64,000 nucleotides of DNA. Source: an uncultured Prevotellaceae bacterium (GTDB lineage: Bacteria; Bacteroidota; Bacteroidia; Bacteroidales; Bacteroidaceae). The notes beneath the pieces are model-generated. The model was given only the letters and a program-made list of their open reading frames with translations, ran no database searches and had not been told where the DNA came from. A program made the position numbers and the translations under genes. Positions 47,613-57,824 of this stretch are shown here, piece after piece; position 1 is the first letter of the stretch, and every line of letters begins with the position of its first letter. Location: NCBI GenBank assembly GCA_902801375.1, contig CADCIB010000016.1:60274-124273 (forward strand). Direction: 5' to 3'.

Positions 47613-50336
47613 TTACTTAACCACCACTTTCCTGCCATCTATGATGTAGATGCCCTTGTGCGTCGGCTGCCCCTCGATGCGCTGGCCGCTGATGTTGTAC
47701 ACCTTGCGCTGTGAAGCCTCGCTGCCTTGAACTTCGGGCGATTCGATGGCGGTGGGCACGATCTTACCCATGTGCAGCACAATGTTGTTGCCGCGGAACC
47801 ACGCCATCTCGTTGAGAATCTCATTCACGCTGTCCTCGTACTGCCAGAGGTCTTGGAAGAATGTCTCCAATACATTACTGACAGGCATGCTAACTTCCAC
47901 GCCGTTGGCACCCGGTACCAAGGTAAAGGCCCCTCTCGTAGGTTCGATGTAGAACAAGGCCCTGTTGTCGGATGCCTGCAGATAGTAGATATTGCCGTCT
48001 TCCTCTTGGGTGACAAGGTACGGCTCTAACACATAATGTGCTTCGTATCCTGTGTTGTCGGTGAAGAGATTCAGTAGCATTCTGAACATATAAATGTTCA
48101 CGTCACCATTACAGATTTCAAACACCATATCATTCGACAGGTCTTTCTTCATCCATACAGCATCGGCGTACCTGTTTCCTAAATAGCATATCTGATGGAT
48201 GATGTAGTTGACGCTGAACTCGCTACCTTGAACGCCGTCAGACCATCCCACCGTTCCGGGCGTGTTCTCTGTCTCGGCGGGAACGTCCTCGAACACAATT
48301 CCATAGATGTTAAATTTCTTAATGCCGTCGATGGTAGCTCCCTGCACTCCGTTGACGCTTCCATTCAGCTGGTGCAGGCGAACCGACGAGTTGGAAATGA
48401 CCAATTCAGAGTTGAAGTACTCGCCGGCACCCTGAATGACGGTGTTTGGAGCCACGAGAATCATCGTACCCAACATGTCTATGATTTTGAACTGGGCGGT
48501 CTTGCCAATGCGAACGGCCGGACCCTGGTCGCCGAAGAAAGCGAAGTTGCCGCCGGTCACCGTGGTGTTGGCATTGATTTCGAAGCACGTCTCCTGAGTG
48601 GCCATCCCAGACTGAGAGTAGTTGTGGCCTTGAGTTCCCAACTCGGTATGGTCAACGATGATGGTCAGGCCGTCGATACCAGGAATGTCAAGGTCGATGT
48701 CTCCGTTGGAGACCATGCTCTTGGTACCCAGGAATCCTACGGTGACGGGATTCTTCGTGTCGAGATAGGAGAGTCTCAGCATATTCATCGAAGGCTTGAA
48801 CTCGGCAGCAACGGGATAGTCGTTGCTTAGCTGGCCCATGTAGGTGGTGCGGTAGATGCAGTCGCTGTTGCGGTCGGTCACGCGGTTGCCCAACACCCAG
48901 AGCGGATAGACCTTATTGTAGGTAAGATAGCCAGGATTGGCGTTGCCGCCGTCCACATGGGCGTAGGCACTATTGACGTGGCCGCTGTCGAAGGTCGTGC
49001 CCTCGCCGCCCTTCAGGTTGGTGCTGCCGGAGAACATCCAGTAGTCGCCTTGCGACGCCAGGGACTCCGTGCTCCAGTTATCGCCCACGTAGATGGTCTT
49101 CAGGTTCGGGCACGACGAGAACATGCTGGTCATCGATTCCACCTTGTGCGTGTCAAATGCCGAGAGGTCAATGGTCGTCAGGGTGCAACCAGAGAACATG
49201 CTTCCCATCTTCGTCACATTACGGGTGTCGAAGGTAGAGAGGTCGAGTTCCTTCAGCTCAGAGCCCAAGTATGTACCGAAACTGAAATTGCCAAACATGT
49301 TCGACATGTTCGTCACCTCGCTGGTGTTCACGTACTGCATGCCCGTGATGTCTTCCAGCGTCAAATCATAGAACCAATACGTGGTAATCGTAGGCCGGTA
49401 GTCGGCAAACGACGGGTCGAACACCACATGCTTGATGTTGCTCACGGCGTCTGTCAAGTACCAGGGATTCAAGTTGTAAGTGGCTGGGTCGCCGGTACCT
49501 AATTTATACATCTCCGTGCCTGGACGCGTGCTCATCTGTTCGTCGAAGTAGAAGGTCAGCGAACTGTTCGATGCTGAATAGACGGCATAGGCCTCCGCGG
49601 AACGAGAAGTAGGTGAGATGAAGACATCGTAGTTCCAGATGCAATTCAGGTCATCATCCACAGAATAGTCTTCATCGGTGTAAGTGCCATCGTAGCGGAT
49701 GGCAGCATCTTCGCTACTGTAGTGGAAATACTGGCCATAGAACCGGCACCAGTTGTTATAGAAATCTTCCAGTGCCAAACTGAGGTCATTGTATTCGGCA
49801 TCAATCAGATTGAAACCGTCCAAGCCGTGGATGGTGGCATCGCCATAACGCTGGGAGTCAGCATAAAGGAACGAATGATTCACCGTAACATTATCGCCAT
49901 TCAGGCCCTCAATGGCGCAATTATATCCACGCGCACTCACATCGGCATCCAAAAGGGTGAGTTCTGAACCGCGATCCAAGAGGATGGCCGCTTTCTCATT
50001 ACTTGTCAATTCCAGCTTGCCCTCGCCCTTGACGACCACATTGCTGTTTTCAATGTAGAGGGCATTCTCATAGGAACAGGTCAGCTTACAGGTCCCTTTC
50101 ACCACAATCGTCAGCGTACTGCTGCCGAAGTCTACAGCATAAATGAGACTGCCCGACTCGCTCAATTCAAGATTCTCGATGGTTAGCGTCAGCGTTTCGG
50201 CATCCCACTCCGCACCATCGAAATTGCGGCTCCCCCAATTGGTTGAGACATTATAACCGCCTACAGCAAGTGTGTAAGCCTGCGTTCCTGTGGCTATCGC
50301 AAAGAACGCAATCAAAAGTGTAAAGAATCTCTTCAT
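47613..50336 (-). CDS. Large secreted BspA-like surface protein
   Basis: A 907-residue protein from MKRFFTLLIAFFAIATGTQA, a signal peptide; four codons upstream are open. Residues about 330-470 contain BspA/DUF285-type leucine-rich repeats (MSNMFGNFS, FDTRNVTKMGSMFSGC, FDTHKVESMTSMFSSC). Such proteins often act as adhesins. Beta-rich segments surround them. The C-terminus IEGQPTHKGIYIIDGRKVVV is nearly identical to that of the 1142-residue protein. It lies between the two rpsJ copies and is transcribed from its own promoter (50418-50449). Confidence 0.87.
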   Translation of the reverse strand: MKRFFTLLIAFFAIATGTQAYTLAVGGYNVSTNWGSRNFDGAEWDAETLTLTIENLELSESGSLIYAVDFGSSTLTIVVKGTCKLTCSYENALYIENSNVVVKGEGKLELTSNEKAAILLDRGSELTLLDADVSARGYNCAIEGLNGDNVTVNHSFLYADSQRYGDATIHGLDGFNLIDAEYNDLSLALEDFYNNWCRFYGQYFHYSSEDAAIRYDGTYTDEDYSVDDDLNCIWNYDVFISPTSRSAEAYAVYSASNSSLTFYFDEQMSTRPGTEMYKLGTGDPATYNLNPWYLTDAVSNIKHVVFDPSFADYRPTITTYWFYDLTLEDITGMQYVNTSEVTNMSNMFGNFSFGTYLGSELKELDLSTFDTRNVTKMGSMFSGCTLTTIDLSAFDTHKVESMTSMFSSCPNLKTIYVGDNWSTESLASQGDYWMFSGSTNLKGGEGTTFDSGHVNSAYAHVDGGNANPGYLTYNKVYPLWVLGNRVTDRNSDCIYRTTYMGQLSNDYPVAAEFKPSMNMLRLSYLDTKNPVTVGFLGTKSMVSNGDIDLDIPGIDGLTIIVDHTELGTQGHNYSQSGMATQETCFEINANTTVTGGNFAFFGDQGPAVRIGKTAQFKIIDMLGTMILVAPNTVIQGAGEYFNSELVISNSSVRLHQLNGSVNGVQGATIDGIKKFNIYGIVFEDVPAETENTPGTVGWSDGVQGSEFSVNYIIHQICYLGNRYADAVWMKKDLSNDMVFEICNGDVNIYMFRMLLNLFTDNTGYEAHYVLEPYLVTQEEDGNIYYLQASDNRALFYIEPTRGAFTLVPGANGVEVSMPVSNVLETFFQDLWQYEDSVNEILNEMAWFRGNNIVLHMGKIVPTAIESPEVQGSEASQRKVYNISGQRIEGQPTHKGIYIIDGRKVVVK

Positions 50337-50417
50337 GATTGTATACATTTTTAGATTAATAACTTGTTTTCTTTGATTGGCATTCGCCTGTACTTGTCAT
50401 TTGAAACATTTTCGCCT

Positions 50418-50449
50418 CAAAGGTAAACAAAATAAACGAATTCTGCAAA
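50418..50449 (-). promoter_or_regulatory. Promoter of the BspA-like gene
   Basis: Minus-strand TTTG at 50449-50446 and TACCTTTG at 50425-50418 are spaced by 20 nt. This is a near-consensus Bacteroidetes promoter with a leader of about 75 nt. Confidence 0.7.
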
Positions 50450-50592
50450 CGAATCAAAAAAAAAAAAAACAAAAAGCGTAAATTTTTTAACTAAATAGCC
50501 CCGCAGGCTGGTAGAAAATAGACAAAAAGGCCACATTTTTCAGTAGTAGGGACACAAAAAGAGCCCAAATCTTTGTAGGGAGAATACAAAAA

Positions 50593-50624
50593 AGAGTCCG
50601 AAGCGCGTTGGCACTTCGGACTCT
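50593..50624 (-). terminator. Terminator of the str operon after rpsJ
   Basis: AGAGTCCGAAG and CTTCGGACTCT form an 11-bp stem around a 10-nt loop, followed by TTTTTTG on the minus strand. It shows that transcription from rpsL normally stops after rpsJ in this genome instead of continuing into rplC. Confidence 0.85.
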
Positions 50625-50647
50625 ATCGTTCGTTGGAAAAAAATTGA

Positions 50648-50897
50648 CTATACCTTGATCTCTACTTCCACACCACTGGGGAGCTCGAGCTTCATCAGGG
50701 CATCGATGGTCTTGGGTGATGCACTGTAGATGTCGATGAGACGCTTGTAGTTAGAGAGCTGGAACTGCTCACGGGCCTTCTTGTTGACGAAGGTCGAACG
50801 GTTCACGGTGTAGATGCGCTTGTGTGTGGGCCTCTGCTGACTTGTCTACCAGTTTGTAGTCGTAGCTCTTCAGCTTAATTCTGATTTTCTGACTCAT
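50648..50897 (-). pseudogene. rpsJ: 30S ribosomal protein S10, frame broken by deletion
   Basis: The gene starts normally at 50897 ([20 protein letters not shown], then AE). It then jumps at 50830/50831 to the codons for [14 protein letters not shown] in another frame. Compared with normal S10 about 19 codons less one base (56 nt, for AIVKAVKATGAVVSGPIPL) are missing. The rest of the S10 C-terminus is intact to the stop at 50648. Neither copy of rpsJ in the window is complete. S10 is essential, so either a third copy exists elsewhere or this junction is an assembly error. Confidence 0.85.
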
Positions 50898-50985
50898 GAT
50901 AATGTTTAAAATTATAATTATTATTTACTATTATTTGGAAAGCGGCTAAAGAGTCATTCGTTCAGCCGCAGTCCTTTTTTCTTTT

Positions 50986-53112
50986 CTATACCAGGTCCAC
51001 GCGACCGCCGGCCTCTTCGAGCACGGCTTTAGCGATGGAACTGACAACGGGCTGATGGTGGTCGTACTCCATGGAACTGGTGGCACGGCCGGAAGTGATG
51101 GTACGCAGAGCTGTGACGTAGCCGAACATCTCTGCCAGCGGCACCATGGCTTTCACGATGCGGGCGCCACTGCGTGCGTCGTCCATGCCTTCCATCTGTC
51201 CGCGGCGCTTGTTCAAGTCGCCAATCACGTCGCCCATGTTCTCCTCTGGCGTCACCACCTCGAGTTTCATCACGGGTTCCATGAGCACCGGACCGGCCTT
51301 CACGCAAGCATTGCGATAAGCCTGACGTGCGGCGAGTTCGAACGACAGCTGATCGGAGTCCACGGGGTGGAACGAACCATCGAGGAGTGTCACCTTCATC
51401 GATTCGAGCGGGAAACCGCCGAGAATACCATTCTTCATGGCATCCTCGAAGCCTTTCTGCACGGCGGGAATGAACTCCTTGGGAATGTTGCCGCCCTTCA
51501 CCTCGTTGACGAACTGAAGCGCGCCTTTTTCCTTGACATTCCAATCGTCGTCGACAGGTCCAACCTCTACAATGATGTCGGCAAACTTACCGCGACCACC
51601 GGTCTGCTTCTTATAGACTTCGCGCAGATTGACGGTCTTGGTGATGGCTTCCTTGTAGTTCACCTGAGGCTTACCCTGGTTGCACTCCACCTTGAACTCA
51701 CGACGCAGACGGTCGATGATGATATCGAGGTGAAGCTCACCCATGCCCGAGATAACGGTCTGTCCGCTCTGCTCGTCGGTATGTACGGTGAACGTGGGAT
51801 CTTCTTCGGCCAACTTAGCCAAACCGTTGTCGAGCTTGGCAATGTCGGCTTGGCTCTTCGGCTCCACGGCGATGGAAATGACGGTGTCGGGGAAGGTGAT
51901 GCTCTCCAGCACGATGGGATGCGACTCTTCGCAGAGCGTGTCGCCCGTGCGGATGTCCTTGAATCCCACACCAGCGCCGATATCGCCAGCTTCAATGCAC
52001 TCCATGGGCTGCTGCTTGTTGGAGTTCATCTGGAACAGTCGGCTGATGCGCTCCTTCTTACCAGAACGGGTATTGAAGACGTAAGAGCCAGCTTCCACCT
52101 TACCAGAGTAGACGCGGAAGAACACCAGACGACCCACATACGGGTCGGTGGCAATCTTGAAGGCCAGTGCTGCCGTAGGCTCGCTCTCATCAGGTTTGCG
52201 GTCTTCCTCCTCACCGGTTTCGGGGTTTTCGCCCACGATGTTCGGTGTGTCGAGGGGAGAGGGCAGGAATGCGCATACGTAATCGAGCAGAGTCTGCACA
52301 CCTTTGTTCTTGAATGATGAACCGCAGAGCATCGGCGTACACTTCATCTCAAGCGTGCCTTTGCGGATGGCTGCAATAAGTTCAGCCTCTGTGATGCTGT
52401 CGGGATTGTCGAAGAACTTCTCCATGAGAGCCTCATCAAACTCAGCAGCGGCTTCGACCAGTTTATCGCGCCACTCCTGAGCCTCGTCAACGAGGTTGGC
52501 GGGGATGTCTGTCACTTCAAACTCGGCACCCTGGGTCTCGTCGTTCCAAATGATGGCTTTCATCTTCAGCAGGTCCACCACGCCACGGAATGTTTCCTCC
52601 TCGCCCACTGGAATGACCAGAGAAACAGGATTGGCACCGAGGACATCGCGCATCTGCTGCAGTACATCATAATAGTTGGCACCCGAGCGGTCCATCTTGT
52701 TTACATATCCCAGACGCGGCACGTTATACTTGTCAGCCTGGCGCCACACGGTTTCGCTTTGCGGCTGTACACCTCCCACAGCACAATAGGTGGCCACAGC
52801 TCCATCGAGCACACGCAGGGAGCGCTCCACCTCAGCGGTGAAGTCGACATGCCCCGGAGTGTCAATCAGGTTTATCTTATACTGCTTGTCGTTGTAGTGC
52901 CAGTAACAAGTGGTAGCTGCCGAAGTAATCGTGATACCACGCTCCTGCTCCTGCGCCATCCAGTCCATGGTGGCAGCACCATCGTGTACCTCGCCGATTT
53001 TATGCGTCTTTCCCGTATAATATAGAATACGCTCGGACGTGGTTGTTTTACCCGCATCAATGTGAGCCATGATGCCGATGTTGCGTGTCAGGTGTAGGTC
53101 TTGCTTTGCCAT
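50986..53112 (-). CDS. fusA: Elongation factor G
   Basis: A 708-residue translocase GTPase. The P-loop [25 protein letters not shown] and [11 protein letters not shown] are the G1, G3 and G4 motifs. Domains II-V follow with complete length. It lies between rpsG (34 nt) and rpsJ (88 nt) as in the classic str operon. Confidence 0.98.
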   Translation of the reverse strand: MAKQDLHLTRNIGIMAHIDAGKTTTSERILYYTGKTHKIGEVHDGAATMDWMAQEQERGITITSAATTCYWHYNDKQYKINLIDTPGHVDFTAEVERSLRVLDGAVATYCAVGGVQPQSETVWRQADKYNVPRLGYVNKMDRSGANYYDVLQQMRDVLGANPVSLVIPVGEEETFRGVVDLLKMKAIIWNDETQGAEFEVTDIPANLVDEAQEWRDKLVEAAAEFDEALMEKFFDNPDSITEAELIAAIRKGTLEMKCTPMLCGSSFKNKGVQTLLDYVCAFLPSPLDTPNIVGENPETGEEEDRKPDESEPTAALAFKIATDPYVGRLVFFRVYSGKVEAGSYVFNTRSGKKERISRLFQMNSNKQQPMECIEAGDIGAGVGFKDIRTGDTLCEESHPIVLESITFPDTVISIAVEPKSQADIAKLDNGLAKLAEEDPTFTVHTDEQSGQTVISGMGELHLDIIIDRLRREFKVECNQGKPQVNYKEAITKTVNLREVYKKQTGGRGKFADIIVEVGPVDDDWNVKEKGALQFVNEVKGGNIPKEFIPAVQKGFEDAMKNGILGGFPLESMKVTLLDGSFHPVDSDQLSFELAARQAYRNACVKAGPVLMEPVMKLEVVTPEENMGDVIGDLNKRRGQMEGMDDARSGARIVKAMVPLAEMFGYVTALRTITSGRATSSMEYDHHQPVVSSIAKAVLEEAGGRVDLV

Positions 53113-53146
53113 TTGTTATTGAGCCGATAATCCTGAAAATAAAAAA

Positions 53147-53623
53147 TTAGAATCTGAAATGTGCGAAGGCACGGTTGGCCTCAGCCATACGGTGCATGTC
53201 TTCCTTACGCTTGAAGGCGCCGCCCTGGTTGTTGTAGGCGTCCATAATCTCAGCAGCGAGGCGCTCAGCCATCGACTTGCCGCCACGTTTACGTGCGAAC
53301 TGGATCATGTTCTTCATGGACACACTCTCTTTACGGTCGGGACGGATTTCTGTAGGAACCTGGAATGTGGCACCACCAATACGACGGCTTTTCACCTCCA
53401 CTTGCGGAGTGATGTTGTCGAGGGCCTGCTTCCAAATATCCAGAGGAGCCTTCTCCTCCTTGGCCATCTTTTCCTTCACGATGTCGAGCGACTTGTAGAA
53501 AATCTCATAAGAAGTATTCTTCTTACCGCTGAACATCAGATGATTCACAAACTTCGAGACCTTTTGGTCGTTGAACACGGGATCTGGCAAGATCACGCGC
53601 TTCTTGGGTTTTGCTTTTCTCAT
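53147..53623 (-). CDS. rpsG: 30S ribosomal protein S7
   Basis: A 158-residue S7 ([36 protein letters not shown]; ending AHFRF). It organises the 30S head. The gap from rpsL is about 180 nt, larger than usual but with no obvious signal. Confidence 0.97.
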   Translation of the reverse strand: MRKAKPKKRVILPDPVFNDQKVSKFVNHLMFSGKKNTSYEIFYKSLDIVKEKMAKEEKAPLDIWKQALDNITPQVEVKSRRIGGATFQVPTEIRPDRKESVSMKNMIQFARKRGGKSMAERLAAEIMDAYNNQGGAFKRKEDMHRMAEANRAFAHFRF

Positions 53624-53802
53624 TTTTTTGTTTAAGAATTAAATTCTGCTTGGGGCTGTTTCTTCGTTCTTCAACGCCCTCTCCAGGGCATTTACTCAAC
53701 CTTTTCTAACAATTCTCCAGCAAAACGGTTTGTTGATTTTTTGAGCAGCTGGCAGCTGAAACCCTCTCCGGCTTTAGCTACCAGCCGTTTTTCTTGGAAG
53801 AT

Positions 53803-54183
53803 TTACTTCTTCTGCTTCGGACGCTTGGCTCCATACTTCGAGCGGCGCTGGGTGCGGTTGGCCACACCGGCGGTGTCCAATGTACCGCGCACGATGTGAT
53901 AGCGCACGCCGGGGAGGTCCTTTACACGACCACCACGCACCAACACGATGGAGTGTTCCTGCAGGTTGTGTCCCTCACCGGGAATGTAGGAGTTCACTTC
54001 CTTCTGGTTTGTCAAACGAACACGGGCAACTTTACGCATTGCCGAATTAGGCTTCTTCGGGGTCGTTGTGTACACGCGCACACAAACGCCACGACGCTGA
54101 GGACATGCGTCCAAAGCGGGCGACTTGCTCTTGTCTGCAAGTACCTTTCTGCCTTTTCTAACTAACTGTGAAATAGTAGGCAT
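53803..54183 (-). CDS. rpsL: 30S ribosomal protein S12
   Basis: A 126-residue S12. [16 protein letters not shown] and [11 protein letters not shown] retain the wild-type lysines whose change gives streptomycin resistance in other bacteria, so the allele looks sensitive. First gene of the str operon. Confidence 0.98.
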   Translation of the reverse strand: MPTISQLVRKGRKVLADKSKSPALDACPQRRGVCVRVYTTTPKKPNSAMRKVARVRLTNQKEVNSYIPGEGHNLQEHSIVLVRGGRVKDLPGVRYHIVRGTLDTAGVANRTQRRSKYGAKRPKQKK

Positions 54184-54272
54184 TTTACTTTACTTTTTTT
54201 ATTAATTTATATATTTGATATTATTTGTATTCGAATATGTACACAATAATCCCATCGGACTATTTCGGGCTG

Positions 54273-54280
54273 CAAAGGTA
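54273..54280 (-). promoter_or_regulatory. -7 element of the str operon
   Basis: TACCTTTG on the minus strand is an exact TAnnTTTG match. It lies 90 nt before the rpsL start. The -33 region is poor. Confidence 0.55.
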
Positions 54281-54646
54281 CGAATAATTTCAGTAACCAC
54301 CTAATTTTACACATTGCAACCCGCTCTAATTCAGCAAAAATTAAGCAGATATAATATCCTTTAACTTTTATTTCACACACAAACACTTACAAAGGCACCA
54401 ATGGGACATAAATATCAGGGGAGATAAGCAGCCATACAACCAAGAATCGAGCCGATAAACCTCCCCTTCTCAGGCTGCACGCCATTCAACCCACACGACA
54501 ATACACATTATTTATATACGCGCACGAGCGTTGGCTATCAGAACTCAACAAGCAAAAAAACACTCGCAGAAGTACGATTCACAAGGGGGAGAGCGTTAAT
54601 TAGCATTAATTTTCCATCAATAAGACACGATTTTCACCGAAAGAAT

Positions 54647-54676
54647 TTTGGGTGTTGGAAAAAATTACTAATTTTG
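54647..54676 (+). promoter_or_regulatory. purB promoter
   Basis: TTTG at 54647-54650 and TAATTTTG at 54669-54676 are separated by 18 nt, close to the consensus. The leader to purB would be about 135 nt. Confidence 0.65.
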
Positions 54677-54816
54677 CACGGTTCAAGTACAGAGGCGGGC
54701 CTTTGTCGGTGACAAGACAGGGGCAGTCGCATAAAGATATGACAAATAGAGAAAGTATTTAATCAGGTGTACACCTTTCAGTTTAGCATTAGCATACATA
54801 TATACGAAAAAAAGAA

Positions 54817-56163
54817 ATGAAACTCGATGTATTGACTGCCGTATCGCCTGTTGACGGGCGCTATAGAGGCAAGACAGAACCCCTGGCGGCTTATTTTTCT
54901 GAGTATGCCTTGATTCGCTATCGTGTCAGGGTTGAGATAGAGTATTTCATTGCACTCTGTGAAATGCCCCTACCTCAGTTGGAAAAGTTCGACCACTCAC
55001 TCTTCGGACGTCTGCGCGACATCTACAAGAGTTTCAGTGAAACCGACGCACAGCGCGTCAAGGATATTGAGAAAATCACCAACCACGACGTCAAAGCCGT
55101 GGAGTATTTCATCAAAGAGCAGTTTGACAAAATAGGCTCTTTGGAAGCCTACAAAGAATTCATCCACTTTGGCCTCACCTCTCAGGACATCAACAACACG
55201 TCAGTGCCTTTGTCGATGAGGGAAGCACTGGAAGAAGTGTTCATTCCGCAAGTGGAAGAGCTGGTGGCCCTCTTGGAGCAGTATGCCGACGAATGGAAAG
55301 ACGTGGCCATGCTGGCAAAGACACACGGCCAACCTGCCTCCCCCACCCGACTGGGAAAAGAGGTGATGGTTTTCGCCTACCGCCTGCGCCGACAACTCAA
55401 CTCGCTGCGCCGTGAAGAGCTGACAGCAAAGTTCGGCGGAGCTACGGGCAACTTCAACGCCCACCATGTGGCATACCCAAACATCGACTGGCGGGCATTC
55501 GGCAACCGATTCGTCAGCGAGAAGCTGGGGCTGGTGCGTGAGCTGTGGACTACCCAGATCAGCAATTACGACCAGACGGCCGCCGTCTGCGATGCCATCC
55601 GCCGCATCAACACCATCGTCATCGACCTGGACCGCGACTTCTGGATGTATATCTCCATGGAGTACTTCAAACAAAAAATCAAAGCCGGTGAGGTAGGAAG
55701 CAGTGCCATGCCTCACAAGGTGAACCCCATCGACTTCGAGAACTCTGAGGGAAACCTCGGAATGGCCAACGCGCAACTGCAGTTCTTGGCACAGAAGCTG
55801 CCCATCAGCCGTCTGCAACGCGATCTGACCGACTCTACCGTACTGCGCAACATCGGCGTACCTCTCGGTCATAGCCTCATCGCCCTACAAAGCACTCTGA
55901 AGGGACTGCGCAAGCTCATCCTCAACGAAGAGGCCATCCGTCGCGACCTCGACAACACTTGGGCTGTCGTGGCCGAGGCCATTCAAACCATCCTGCGCCG
56001 AGAAGGCTATCCACACCCCTACGAGGCATTGAAAGCCTTGACACGAACCAACGAGCATATGACAGAGGAGTCCATTCACAGCTTCATTGAAACGCTCAAC
56101 GTCGGTGACGACGTGAAACAGGAACTCCGTGCCATCACCCCCTGGAACTACACAGGCATGTAA
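54817..56163 (+). CDS. purB: Adenylosuccinate lyase
   Basis: A 448-residue enzyme acting twice in purine synthesis, splitting fumarate from SAICAR and adenylosuccinate. The fumarase-superfamily signature SSAMPHKVNPIDFENSEGN is at about residues 295-313, and FGLTSQDINNT and KTHGQPASPT contribute the active site. Length is normal for this clade. Confidence 0.97.
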   Translation: MKLDVLTAVSPVDGRYRGKTEPLAAYFSEYALIRYRVRVEIEYFIALCEMPLPQLEKFDHSLFGRLRDIYKSFSETDAQRVKDIEKITNHDVKAVEYFIKEQFDKIGSLEAYKEFIHFGLTSQDINNTSVPLSMREALEEVFIPQVEELVALLEQYADEWKDVAMLAKTHGQPASPTRLGKEVMVFAYRLRRQLNSLRREELTAKFGGATGNFNAHHVAYPNIDWRAFGNRFVSEKLGLVRELWTTQISNYDQTAAVCDAIRRINTIVIDLDRDFWMYISMEYFKQKIKAGEVGSSAMPHKVNPIDFENSEGNLGMANAQLQFLAQKLPISRLQRDLTDSTVLRNIGVPLGHSLIALQSTLKGLRKLILNEEAIRRDLDNTWAVVAEAIQTILRREGYPHPYEALKALTRTNEHMTEESIHSFIETLNVGDDVKQELRAITPWNYTGM

Positions 56164-56260
56164 GAGCACTTCCCGTCCTCCTCTGGAAAAAAATATGATC
56201 ACAAAACAACCAAATTGACAAATAATAGTAAATCTACAAATCGTAAATTAGTTTATCATC

Positions 56261-57733
56261 ATGATGTCAGAAGATTTAGAAATGAAGACTGAAGGACAGT
56301 CTACAGAACAGAAACCGACCGAGGGTAGCCGCGAAGGCTATCGCCCGGCATCCAACTATGCAAGCAACCGTCCTGTAGGACGTACGCCGCGACCGCGCAT
56401 TCACACAACACAACGAGCTTACACAACACGTCCGACGACACCTACTGAAAATCAGGGTGAAGGACAGCCTGCCGAAGGCATGCAACAGCGCTCATACCGC
56501 CCGCGCACCATGGGTTACCAGCAGCGTGAGGGTGGATATACCCCCCGAGAGGGTGGTTATCAACCGCGCAGCAGCTATCAGCCAAGGCAACAAGGCTATC
56601 GTCCACGCAACAACTACAACACAGAGGGCTACCAGCCCCGACAGGGATACCAACCCCGACAGCAAGGCTATCGTCCACGTTATGAAAGCGACATGGAGGG
56701 TGGCTATCAACCCAGACAGCCTCAGACTTACCATCCGCGCTACGATGCCGATATGGAAGGTGGCTATCAACCGCACACAGGATACCAGCCCCGACAGGGA
56801 GGTTATCAGAACCGTGGAGGCTACGGACAGCCCCGACAGGGAGGCTACCAGAACCGCGGAGGCTACGGACAGCAACGGGGCGGCTACGGACAACAGCGCG
56901 GTGGCTACGGACAGCGTCCACAACGTGGAGGCTACAACCGTCAGGGCTACGATCCAAACGCAAAATACAGTTTGAAGAAACGCATAGAGTATAAGGAAGA
57001 GCACATCGACCCCAATGAGCCCATCCGCCTGAATAAGTTCATGGCCAATGCCGGTATCTGTAGCAGAAGAGAGGCCGACGAGTTCATCACCGCCGGTGCC
57101 GTGACTGTGAACGGACAAGTGGTGACGGAACTGGGAACGAAGATCCTGCGCACCGACGAGGTGATGTTCCACGACACGCCTATCACTTTGGAGAAGAAAG
57201 TGTACGTATTGCTGAACAAGCCGAAGGACTATGTCACCACCAGCGAAGACCCACAGCAACGCAAGACGGTGATGGACCTGGTGAAGGATGTATGCCCAGA
57301 GCGCATCTACCCTGTAGGTCGACTGGACCGAAACACCACGGGAGTGCTGCTTCTCACCAACGATGGTGACTTGGCATCGAAACTCACACACCCGAAATTC
57401 CTGAAGAAAAAGGTGTACCACGTGTATCTCGACAAGAACGTCACAGCCCGCGACATGCAGCAGATTGCTGAGGGAATAGAGCTCGACGACGGCGAAATAC
57501 ATGCCGATGCCATCGAATATGCGTCTGACCAGGACAAGAGTCAGGTTGGCATTGAAATTCACAGCGGCAAAAACCGCATCGTACGCCGTATCTTCGAGGC
57601 ACTGGGCTACCGCGTGGTCCGTCTGGATCGCGTGCAGTTTGCAGGCCTCACTAAGAAGAACCTTCGTCGTGGTGACTGGCGCTTCCTCACTGAGAAAGAA
57701 GTAGAAATGCTTCGCATGGGAGCCTTCGAATAA
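56261..57733 (+). CDS. rluB: 23S rRNA pseudouridine synthase with long RGY-rich N-terminus
   Basis: A 490-residue protein. Residues 1 to about 245 are low complexity, rich in Gly, Tyr, Gln, Arg and Pro, with repeats such as GGYQPRQ, GYRPR and GGYGQQR. Residues about 252-310 are an S4 RNA-binding domain (IRLNKFMANAGICSRREADE). Residues about 320-480 are a RluB/RsuA pseudouridine synthase with the catalytic GRLDRNTTGVLLLTNDGD. RluB modifies helix 89 of 23S rRNA; the exact target here is assumed from the family. The long tail, about half the protein, resembles an intrinsically disordered RGG-type RNA-binding region. Met1 and Met2 are adjacent starts. Confidence 0.92.
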   Translation: MMSEDLEMKTEGQSTEQKPTEGSREGYRPASNYASNRPVGRTPRPRIHTTQRAYTTRPTTPTENQGEGQPAEGMQQRSYRPRTMGYQQREGGYTPREGGYQPRSSYQPRQQGYRPRNNYNTEGYQPRQGYQPRQQGYRPRYESDMEGGYQPRQPQTYHPRYDADMEGGYQPHTGYQPRQGGYQNRGGYGQPRQGGYQNRGGYGQQRGGYGQQRGGYGQRPQRGGYNRQGYDPNAKYSLKKRIEYKEEHIDPNEPIRLNKFMANAGICSRREADEFITAGAVTVNGQVVTELGTKILRTDEVMFHDTPITLEKKVYVLLNKPKDYVTTSEDPQQRKTVMDLVKDVCPERIYPVGRLDRNTTGVLLLTNDGDLASKLTHPKFLKKKVYHVYLDKNVTARDMQQIAEGIELDDGEIHADAIEYASDQDKSQVGIEIHSGKNRIVRRIFEALGYRVVRLDRVQFAGLTKKNLRRGDWRFLTEKEVEMLRMGAFE

Positions 57734-57824
57734 CAGAACAAAACATCAACTAGTTAGCTTGTCCGCTCGACCCGAAGGGGCGCTTGCCAGAGCAAGAACT
57801 CGTTAACTCGTCAACTGAATAGAA

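Larger units (their letters stand above)
54184..54816. other. Divergent spacer between rpsL and purB
   Basis: A 633-nt A/T-rich stretch without a gene. Besides the two divergent promoters annotated separately I see no conserved element or repeat. Confidence 0.6.
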
